Shown here one piece after another: positions 17,233 to 23,433 of a DNA stretch of 34,843 nt. This stretch comes from CAVQFC01 sp036497895 (GTDB lineage: Bacteria; Acidobacteriota; Vicinamibacteria; Vicinamibacterales; CAVVIG01): contig DASXIR010000227.1 of the NCBI GenBank assembly GCA_036497895.1, positions 1 to 34,843 of the forward strand, in the 5' to 3' direction. The position numbers and the translations under genes were made by a program. Numbering within the stretch: position 1 is the first letter of the stretch; each line of letters opens with the position of its first letter. The notes under the pieces are model-generated. The model was not told the origin of the DNA. It searched no databases and worked only from the letters and a program-made list of their open reading frames with translations.

Positions 17233-18702
17233 GTGTTGAAGAATGACGAGGAGAGTCCTGTGAGCGAGAGCGAGCCGGACGAAGATTTCGGCGCGATGTT
17301 CGAGCGGTCACTGAAGGCGAAGCGCTTCGAATCGGGACAGACGCTCGAAGGCCGGATCGTCGCGATTGGCCGGGATGTCGCGTTCGTCGATGTCGGCGGC
17401 AAGGGTGAGGCCTCGATCGAGATCGCCGAGCTCAGAAATGCCGACGGCGAACTCGAGGTTGCGGTCGGCGACCGGATTCAGGCGATTGTGGTATCCACGG
17501 TGGGCGGGCTGACGCTGTCGCGGAAGCTGATTCGCGGCGCGGCAACCGCGCGCCAGATCGAGGATGCATACCGCTCGGGACTGCCGGTTGAGGGCAAGGT
17601 CGAGGGAGCAGGAAAAGGCGGATACGAGGTCCGCATCGCGGGTCAGCGTGCGTTCTGTCCGTTCTCGCAGATCGATACGCTGCGGACCGAAGCGTCTGCG
17701 CACGAGGGCCGTGTCTACGAATTCCGGATCATCGAATACAAGGAAGGCGGCAGAAACATCGTCGTCTCGCGGCGCGCGCTGCTCGAAGAGGCGCAAAAGG
17801 CACAAGCGGCCGAGGTGCGGCAATCGATCGTCGCCGGCGCCGTGATCACCGGTCGCGTGGCTTCTGTCCGCGAGTTCGGCGCCTTCGTCGATCTCGGCGG
17901 CGGCGTCCAGGGGTTGCTGCATGTGTCCGAGATGGGATGGTCTCGCGTCTCCGATCCGTCGCAGATGTTCAAGCCGGGCGAAACGATCACCGTCAAGGTG
18001 CTGCGGGTAGACGAGAATACCGGGAAGATCGCGCTCGGCTTGAAGCAGCTGACGGCCGATCCCTGGTCGGTCGTGCCGGCGGCGTACCACGTCGGCGACG
18101 TGCGGACCGGACGCGTGACCCGCGTGACCGAGTTCGGTGCGTTCGTCGAACTCGAACCTGGTGTCGAAGGGCTCGCGCACGCTTCGACGTTCGCGCCCAC
18201 CGGGCGCATGGACGGCTGGTCCGCGTCAGTGACTCCGGGGATGACCGGGCCGTTCGAGATCCTGAGTATCGACATCGACAAGAAGCGGATCGGCGTGGCG
18301 CTTGTGCCCGAAGGCTCCGCGCGCGCCGCCGGAGCGGCGCCGGTTTCATCCGGCATCGCGGCTGGCGCGCGGCTCAGCGGCAAGGTCGAGCGTCACGAAA
18401 AGTTTGGCGTGTTCGTGTTCCTTGCCCCGGGCCGCAGTGGTTTGATCCCGTTGAGCGAAACCGGCATCCCGAGGGAAGCGGACGTCGCCAAGGCGTTTCC
18501 GGTCGGCTCCGACGTCGACGTGGTCGTGCTCGAAGCCGATCCGGCCGGCCGCCGCATTCGACTGAGCATCAAGGCGATCAAGGACGCTCAGGAAGCCGAC
18601 GAAGTCCGCGCCTACGCCGAGCGGGAAGACGCCGCGCCGGCGGAGGGGTTCGGCTCGCTTGCCGACAAGCTTCGCGGAGCGCTCAAGCCGCCGGCCAGGT
18701 AA
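17233..18702 (+). CDS. S1-domain RNA-binding protein (RpsA-like, five repeats)
   Basis: This 489-residue protein is made of about five S1 (OB-fold) RNA-binding repeats, near residues 35-100, 110-180, 195-265, 280-350 and 375-440. Repeat signatures include GRVASVREFGAFVDLGGGVQ, LLHVSEMGW and GRVTRVTEFGAFVELEPGVE. An acidic N-terminus and an Ala/Glu-rich tail ending GSLADKLRGALKPPAR flank them. It is related to ribosomal protein S1 but is more likely an S1-like paralog acting in translation or RNA binding. The GTG start at 17233 is preceded by GAGGAG at 17222-17227, which overlaps the stop of the kinase gene, so the two are an operon and probably translationally coupled. Confidence 0.9.
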   Translation: MLKNDEESPVSESEPDEDFGAMFERSLKAKRFESGQTLEGRIVAIGRDVAFVDVGGKGEASIEIAELRNADGELEVAVGDRIQAIVVSTVGGLTLSRKLIRGAATARQIEDAYRSGLPVEGKVEGAGKGGYEVRIAGQRAFCPFSQIDTLRTEASAHEGRVYEFRIIEYKEGGRNIVVSRRALLEEAQKAQAAEVRQSIVAGAVITGRVASVREFGAFVDLGGGVQGLLHVSEMGWSRVSDPSQMFKPGETITVKVLRVDENTGKIALGLKQLTADPWSVVPAAYHVGDVRTGRVTRVTEFGAFVELEPGVEGLAHASTFAPTGRMDGWSASVTPGMTGPFEILSIDIDKKRIGVALVPEGSARAAGAAPVSSGIAAGARLSGKVERHEKFGVFVFLAPGRSGLIPLSETGIPREADVAKAFPVGSDVDVVVLEADPAGRRIRLSIKAIKDAQEADEVRAYAEREDAAPAEGFGSLADKLRGALKPPAR

Positions 18703-18801
18703 GCAGGTCGGCCTGAGCCATGTGTGCGATTCGCAGTCCGCCCCGCGCGCGAACCCACCGGGCCTCAGCGATATCAAACGGACGAGCGTTGCGCTTCATC
18801 T

Positions 18802-19060
18802 ATGCGCAGGCCCTCGATAGATCGTTCCGCAGAACCGACAGATGTGCCGCAACCTCTGAATCGGCAAGAATGACGCGTGTCCGAACGCTTCACCAACGCC
18901 TACGCCGATTCACGCGCCGCCGCGCGGCTCGGTCAGGAATTGTTCTTCGAGCCGAGGCTCTCGGGTCCGATCCAGACGGGAACGCCGGCAGACGGCCAGC
19001 TCGGGGCGATCGGCGACGCCGGAAAGATCGCGTGCCGCAACTGCCACATGCCGGAGTCCA
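18802..19060 (+). pseudogene. Remnant of a di-heme cytochrome c peroxidase (MauG-like)
   Basis: From ATG 18802 the frame reads through TDVPQPLNRQE to a TGA at about 18871-18873, then continues as VSERFTNAYADSRAAA, LGQELFFEPRLSG and the heme motif CRNCHMPES. The last two are typical of the N-terminal heme domain of MauG/cytochrome c peroxidase-type proteins. After the CXXCH no family sequence continues, so about 80-90% of the gene, including the second heme site, is missing. There is no signal peptide. This is a decayed 5' fragment with an in-frame stop. The remaining bases between the S1-protein stop and the lipoprotein gene (18703-18801, 19061-19111) show nothing else recognisable. Confidence 0.65.
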
Positions 19061-19111
19061 TCTGTCTACCGCCCTGCCAGGTGAAATCTCCAGAAACGGC
19101 GGCGACCGTGT

Positions 19112-19130
19112 GGAGCAGGCCCGTCCCTAC
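19112..19130. repeat. REP-like half-palindrome at the lipoprotein gene end
   Basis: GGAGCAGGCCCGTCCCTAC (reverse complement begins GTAGGGACGGGCC) resembles one arm of the short GTAGGG-type palindromes, like the arm in qhpD at 10137. It overlaps the stop codon of the lipoprotein gene. Only one arm is seen, so this call is tentative. Confidence 0.4.
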
Positions 19131-19639
19131 CGCGATACCGTCAGTGTGCCGTCGGTGATCGTCCCCTCGCAGGTCGTCGTGCCTGTATACGTGGCCGCGA
19201 TCCGGCCGGCGGTGATGTCGCTGCTGGACGCGTGCATCGTGATGCCGCACAGCGGTGTGATGTCGTCGCCGCCGGCGGGGAAGTCGAGCGTCAGCGTCAG
19301 GGCGCCACCCGACAGAGTGCCGGCGAGCGTGCCGATCTTCTGCTTGTGGCACGAGCCGCACGATCCGTCGTTACGATTCGCCGAGTCGAGGACGGCGGCG
19401 CCCGAGATCCGATCGCCAGTCTGCGTGAGGCTCCACATGAACGTTTCGGCGCCTTGCGCGTCGCCGCCCGTCCCGGTCCATGTTCCAGTGAGGTTCGCCG
19501 CAGACGGCCCTGGTGCAGGAGCGGGCGAGACAGTTGTGGGCAAGGGAGGTGTGGGCGACGCAGGTGCCGGTGCGGACGAGCCGCAGCACGCCAGCGGGAG
19601 CAGCAGCACCGCGCTGGCGAGCAGAGCCAGGACCTTCAC
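19127..19639 (-). CDS. Lipoprotein of unknown function with a CXXCH motif
   Basis: This 170-residue lipoprotein has a signal peptide ending LLPLACC with the modified Cys at about residue 18, followed by a Pro/Ala/Ser-rich linker (residues 22-46). The body is beta-rich and repetitive (LTGTWTGTGG, SLTQTGDRISGAAV, LAGTLSGGALTLTLD, RIAATYTGTTTCEG). It looks like the small beta-barrel lipoproteins common in this kind of genome. A CGSCHKQK segment lies in a loop in the middle and matches a c-type heme attachment motif. A heme is possible but unproven. The gene has REP-like repeats on both sides. No function is known to me. Confidence 0.75.
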   Translation of the reverse strand: MKVLALLASAVLLLPLACCGSSAPAPASPTPPLPTTVSPAPAPGPSAANLTGTWTGTGGDAQGAETFMWSLTQTGDRISGAAVLDSANRNDGSCGSCHKQKIGTLAGTLSGGALTLTLDFPAGGDDITPLCGITMHASSSDITAGRIAATYTGTTTCEGTITDGTLTVSR

Positions 19640-19658
19640 AACAGGCCCAGTATAGACA

Positions 19659-19680
19659 GTGCGGACCCGAAGGTCCGCAC
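19659..19680. repeat. REP-like hairpin GTGCGGACC-CGAA-GGTCCGCAC
   Basis: This is a perfect 9-base inverted repeat with a 4-base CGAA loop, 20 bases upstream of the lipoprotein gene start. It is followed by TTACC rather than a T run, so it is more like a dispersed REP element than an intrinsic terminator. Confidence 0.6.
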
Positions 19681-19723
19681 TTACCTTGTTTGAGAACGCC
19701 CGAGTGCCCGAATGCCCCCAACG

Positions 19724-20848
19724 CTAGTTGCACGCGGGTCCGACGACGCGGAAGGTGCTGACCTTGAGGTCGTGGCTGGTCAGTACCCCGGTCGCCGAGA
19801 CGCGGTGTCCGACGTGCGTCTGCAGCGCCATCGCGTCGGACGGCGCGATAAGCGCCACCGGCGCTGATCGCTTCTTCAGGAAGCCCGTTCGCCAGCTGCG
19901 TGACTTCGGCGCGGCGGCGCCGTCGGTATCGGTCAGACGATACTCGTCGTGGTCGACGCTCATTTCGAGGCAGCCGGTAATCGTCACCGGCGCGTTCGCG
20001 ACGATGCTGGTCGAAGTGGCCGCGGGCGCGAGCGGCGCGATTGGTTCGGCTGCGGGCAGCTTCGCCTCGGCATCCCTGAGGGAGATGCTGGCGATCGGCT
20101 TCGCCGTTGTCAGCCGCGCAGCTGACGTCGTCGATTCCGCGGTCCGGCTCTTTTCCGGCTTCGGTGCCAGCGCCTTCTTCGATGGCCCGCCTGTAGTACT
20201 CGGCGCCACGATGGCCGACGCGACAGGCGAAGCGGTTGCTGCAGGCAGTGCCGCCGGGTGCGCACCGGTTACGATATCCGTGGGTTGTGTCGGTGACGGC
20301 TGCGAGCTCGCCGCGCCCTCGCCAGTCCCGGGCGCGAGAGGATGACGCGGGAATGCGAGCGCCGCCACGACGCCGAACGAGGCTGCGATTAAAGCGAACG
20401 GGCGCAGGCGCCTCGTCTGCTTCGCCGGCCCCGGTTGACGCGGCGCGGCGACAGCGGCTGCGGGCGGAGCCACAACAGGAGCAGGAAGTATCGCCGGCGT
20501 CGAGGACTGAGTCGCTTGTGGTGCCGGAGCGACCTCAATCGCCGGAGTCATTTCAATGGCTGACATCGTCTCGATCGCGGGCGCCGGTTCTGCCGCGCGA
20601 GCCGTCTCCGGTGTCGGCATAGCCTGAGACGCATCGGAGGTTGCGGCCCACTCGGTCACTACGTCTGGTTCGCGACGTACTCTAGCCATACGGGTCCCTT
20701 TCACAGCCGGCTGTTTGGCCTGGCGTTTTTTGCGTGCCTTCTTCGCCCGAGCACCGCGCTCCGGATCGTCGGCAGCCGACACCTCGAACGTCCAGCTGAC
20801 GCTGCGCCCCGCCTTGAGAGGCGGAATCCTGATGACGTGCTTCGGCAT
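19724..20848 (-). CDS. Membrane-anchored orphan with Ala/Pro-rich linkers and C-terminal OB-like domain
   Basis: This 374-residue protein has no assigned function. The N-terminus (MPKHVIRIPPLKAGRSVSW) is a small cytoplasmic segment, followed by a Lys/Arg-rich stretch and a long low-complexity Ala/Pro/Glu/Thr linker. One membrane helix (FALIAASFGVVAALAF) sits near residue 150, then there is a second Ala/Pro/Ser linker. The last 95 or so residues form a compact domain, VTITGCLEMSVDHDEYRLTD to HVGHRVSATGVL, of the kind found in secreted acidobacterial proteins and probably OB-fold. ATG 20848 fits best; an upstream in-frame start at 20872 adds only eight residues. The topology suggests an inner-membrane protein with the OB-like domain outside. 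Confidence 0.7.
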   Translation of the reverse strand: MPKHVIRIPPLKAGRSVSWTFEVSAADDPERGARAKKARKKRQAKQPAVKGTRMARVRREPDVVTEWAATSDASQAMPTPETARAAEPAPAIETMSAIEMTPAIEVAPAPQATQSSTPAILPAPVVAPPAAAVAAPRQPGPAKQTRRLRPFALIAASFGVVAALAFPRHPLAPGTGEGAASSQPSPTQPTDIVTGAHPAALPAATASPVASAIVAPSTTGGPSKKALAPKPEKSRTAESTTSAARLTTAKPIASISLRDAEAKLPAAEPIAPLAPAATSTSIVANAPVTITGCLEMSVDHDEYRLTDTDGAAAPKSRSWRTGFLKKRSAPVALIAPSDAMALQTHVGHRVSATGVLTSHDLKVSTFRVVGPACN

Positions 20849-20942
20849 GGCGAGTTGACAAGGGCAAATCACGTACCGGCAGGTTTTGCGCCAGAGTCGG
20901 CGCGATTACAGAATCGCGTCTTACAGGACGGTCACTCGACTT

Positions 20943-21812
20943 TCAACCCTGCGCAGGTGCGGGCTGTTGGGGATTGGCCGCTGAACTGGTGTGTGGGATG
21001 GAATCCAGTCGATTTTCCCAATCGTAGAAATTGAACGTGTAGGGTGCCAGCTCCGTTGAAGGAGGCAGAAAACGATCCGCACTGATCATCAGCTCGACAT
21101 GTTCGAAAATCAGCCGCACCTGGGTTGGCGAGTCTACTGAGTGAAACCAGATCGCACGGCCGTCGAACACCAGGCAGGCGACGTTTGCCAGGGCACACGG
21201 ACCGAGACAGGCTGCTTTGGTGAGGTGGACAATCTTACGCAGCCGGCGGCGCAACCATTCCTCTTTGAACGCGTCCGCCGGGACAGCCGCGTAGCCCCGG
21301 TCGGTGCGGCCGCAGCAGCACCCGGAAAAGCAGTAGGAAACATGGGCGCGGCGCTGCAGGATCTCGACCGCGCGGCCGTCGGCGCGCATTACGAGCTGGC
21401 GATTCGCGAGCGAGCCGAGCTCGACGGGGCTGCCGTGGGGCGTGTGAAGATACGCCTCCTCCCAGGCGTCCTTTCGAGCCGCCAGTGAATCCAGGCTGGT
21501 GAGGCCTTTTTCGACCACGAGACGTTCGAGTGCCGCCAGCCAATGATGGTAGTAGTGCGATCCGTCTACGTCCGGTTCGCCTTGTTTTGCGGTACGCTCC
21601 AGTTCGGCGGCCAGCGTGCTCGCCCACTCGCTCCAGCTGAAGTGTCCGCGTTCTGACAGCTTGACGGCCAGTGCAAATGCCTGGGCCTGCCAGGGCTCGG
21701 CAAACACCGGCCCCTGTTCGTCGCGCGGCAGCCGCGGCAGGTTGTCGATCTGATCGCGGTTCCAGACGGGAGCGGAAATAGGCCCCGGTCGAGGCGGATT
21801 CGTTTGGCTCAC
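20943..21812 (-). CDS. Nitrile hydratase maturation protein fused to a Cys-rich ferredoxin-like domain
   Basis: This 289-residue protein has two parts. Residues 20-130 match the nitrile hydratase activator family (P14K-like, itself similar to the beta-subunit N-terminus): LPRDEQGPVFAEPWQAQAF and HYYHHWLAALERLVVEKGL. These activators deliver cobalt by subunit swapping. Residues 138-250 form a second domain with C161-x3-C165-C166-C167 (CFSGCCCGRTD) and C202-x3-C206 (CLGPC) plus C213. It resembles thioredoxin-like [2Fe-2S] proteins or a metal-binding relative. There is no signal peptide, so it acts in the cytoplasm. GTG 21812 follows a GGGGG stretch. It is divergent from the nitrile hydratase genes across a 161-base gap. 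Confidence 0.82.
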   Translation of the reverse strand: MSQTNPPRPGPISAPVWNRDQIDNLPRLPRDEQGPVFAEPWQAQAFALAVKLSERGHFSWSEWASTLAAELERTAKQGEPDVDGSHYYHHWLAALERLVVEKGLTSLDSLAARKDAWEEAYLHTPHGSPVELGSLANRQLVMRADGRAVEILQRRAHVSYCFSGCCCGRTDRGYAAVPADAFKEEWLRRRLRKIVHLTKAACLGPCALANVACLVFDGRAIWFHSVDSPTQVRLIFEHVELMISADRFLPPSTELAPYTFNFYDWENRLDSIPHTSSAANPQQPAPAQG

Positions 21813-21973
21813 GATAATCGTCCCCCGTGCCGATCGAGACGGGCAGCCAGCACTCTACTCCGTCGCCTGCGAGTTGTGAATCTCCTGCGACCTGCAGCGG
21901 GGCCGTGAATCCTGGCTTTTGCTGTATCAGCCTCGGTCGATCGGTGTATAAGAGGGCGAACTCCGGAGATTGA
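21813..21973. promoter_or_regulatory. Divergent intergenic region of the nitrile hydratase locus
   Basis: This 161-base gap lies between the maturation-protein start and the alpha-subunit start. On the plus strand TATAAG at 21947-21952 is the best -10 candidate, and GGAG at 21965-21968 is the alpha-subunit ribosome binding site. No convincing -35 box, cobalt riboswitch or operator palindrome was recognised. Confidence 0.4.
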
Positions 21974-22699
21974 ATGGACGAATCGAATCCAGATCCAGTG
22001 GACCGGCGCGGATTCCTGAAAGGCGCTGCCGTCAGTGCCGCGGCGTTCGTCGCGCCAACGGCCGACGCCAGTGCGCAGGACGCTGCGGCCCACGATCATC
22101 AGGTCGTGCCTTCGGATGTCACCCTCCGCGTCAAGGCGATCGAGTCGCTTCTCGTGGACAAGGGTCTGGTCGACCGCGCCGCGCTCGACGTGATCGTCGA
22201 TGCGTTCGAGACCAAGATCGGTCCGCGCAATGGCGCGCGCATCGTCGCTCGCGCCTGGGTGGATCCCGCCTATAAGGCGCGCCTTCTGACTGACGCGATG
22301 GCCGCGATCGCCGCTCTGGGATTCGAGAGCTACCAGGGAGAAGAGATGGTTGTGCTCGAGAACACGCCGAAGGTGCACAACCTGGTCGTCTGCACTTTGT
22401 GCTCGTGCTATCCGTGGCCGGTCCTCGGCCTGCCGCCGGTCTGGTACAAATCAGCCGCGTATCGATCGAGGGCCGTCATCGATCCGCGCGGCACCTTGAA
22501 AGAGTTTGGTCTCGAACTGGACGAAGATGTCGAGGTGCACGTGTGGGACAGCACCGCGGAGATGCGCTATCTGGTGTTGCCTGAACGGCCGCAGGGCAGC
22601 GAGCATCTGAGCGAGGAACGGCTCGCGGCACTCGTGACGCGCAACTCGATGATCGGCACTGCGAAGGTCAGTCTGACGCCCGCAGGGGAAGGCGAATGA
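21974..22699 (+). CDS. nthA: Cobalt-type nitrile hydratase alpha subunit with Tat signal peptide
   Basis: This 241-residue catalytic subunit converts nitriles to amides. The metal-binding motif is C140-TL-C143-S-C145 followed by YPWPVLGLPP. Thr within CTLCSC is the cobalt-type variant; the second and third Cys are normally oxidised to sulfinic and sulfenic acids. The unusual feature is the N-terminus: DRRGFLKG (R11, R12) followed by the moderately hydrophobic AAVSAAAFVAPTA and an ASA/Q cleavage site near residue 34, a textbook twin-arginine signal. The mature part begins where ordinary alpha subunits begin. ATG 21974 has GGAG five bases upstream. It overlaps the beta gene as ATGA. Confidence 0.93.
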   Translation: MDESNPDPVDRRGFLKGAAVSAAAFVAPTADASAQDAAAHDHQVVPSDVTLRVKAIESLLVDKGLVDRAALDVIVDAFETKIGPRNGARIVARAWVDPAYKARLLTDAMAAIAALGFESYQGEEMVVLENTPKVHNLVVCTLCSCYPWPVLGLPPVWYKSAAYRSRAVIDPRGTLKEFGLELDEDVEVHVWDSTAEMRYLVLPERPQGSEHLSEERLAALVTRNSMIGTAKVSLTPAGEGE

Positions 22700-23358
22700 A
22701 CGGCGTCCACGACATGGGCGGCATGCAGAACATGGGCGCCATCCGTCCGGAACCGCACGAGCCGGCATTTCACTCCGCGTGGGAGGGACGCGTCTACGCC
22801 TTGTCGCGGGTGCTGCGAGCGCGAGGCGGCCAGTGGAACCTCGATTCTTTCCGCCATGGAATCGAGCTGTTGCCGCCGCCGGACTATCTTCGGATGTCGT
22901 ACTACGAACGCTGGTTCGCGTGGATGGTGGGAAAGCTGGTGGCGACGGGCGATGCCACGCAGGCGGAAGTGGACACCGGACAGCCGGCGTCAGGCTCACC
23001 CGCAAGTACCCCGTTCGTGTCGATGCAGAACGTGTCCGCGATGGTCGCGAAGCGCGCGCCGTCGCACCGTGACGTCCCGGCGCTCGCCCATTTCAAGAGC
23101 GGTCAACGAGTCCGCGCGCGCAACATCAACCCGCCCGGTCACACGCGGCTGCCTCGCTACGTGAGAGGAAAAGCCGGCGTCGTTGTTCGCGACCGTGGAG
23201 TCTGCCTGTTTCCGGATACGAACGCGCATTTCCTCGGCGAGAAGCCGCAACACTTATATTCGGTGCGCTTCAGCGGTCGCGAGTTGTGGGGCGATCGCGC
23301 GTCGCTGCACGACTTCGTGCATCTCGACATGTGGGACGACTACCTCGAGCACCTCTAG
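22696..23358 (+). CDS. nthB: Nitrile hydratase beta subunit
   Basis: This 220-residue partner of the alpha subunit has the family N-terminus MNGVHDMGGMQNMG and then EPAFHSAWEGRVYAL, LLPPPDYLRMSYYERWFAWM, FKSGQRVRARNINPPGHTRLPRYV and the SH3-like C-terminal barrel HLYSVRFSGRELWGD. It has no signal peptide of any kind, so if the enzyme works outside the cytoplasm, beta must be carried out bound to the Tat-targeted alpha subunit. The start overlaps the alpha stop (ATGA), giving coupled 1:1 synthesis. The acylase gene follows after 75 bases on the same strand. Confidence 0.94.
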   Translation: MNGVHDMGGMQNMGAIRPEPHEPAFHSAWEGRVYALSRVLRARGGQWNLDSFRHGIELLPPPDYLRMSYYERWFAWMVGKLVATGDATQAEVDTGQPASGSPASTPFVSMQNVSAMVAKRAPSHRDVPALAHFKSGQRVRARNINPPGHTRLPRYVRGKAGVVVRDRGVCLFPDTNAHFLGEKPQHLYSVRFSGRELWGDRASLHDFVHLDMWDDYLEHL

Positions 23359-23433
23359 CCGCTCGCGTCACTTGTCCCAGCCGCTCGACGACACCCGCGA
23401 GCCGAATCAGCACCACGTGGACGGAGACGCGAC

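Noticed and set aside
19659..19680. Intrinsic terminator
   Set aside because: The stem is perfect but only 9 bases, no T run follows on either strand, and it lies upstream of a gene start rather than after an end.
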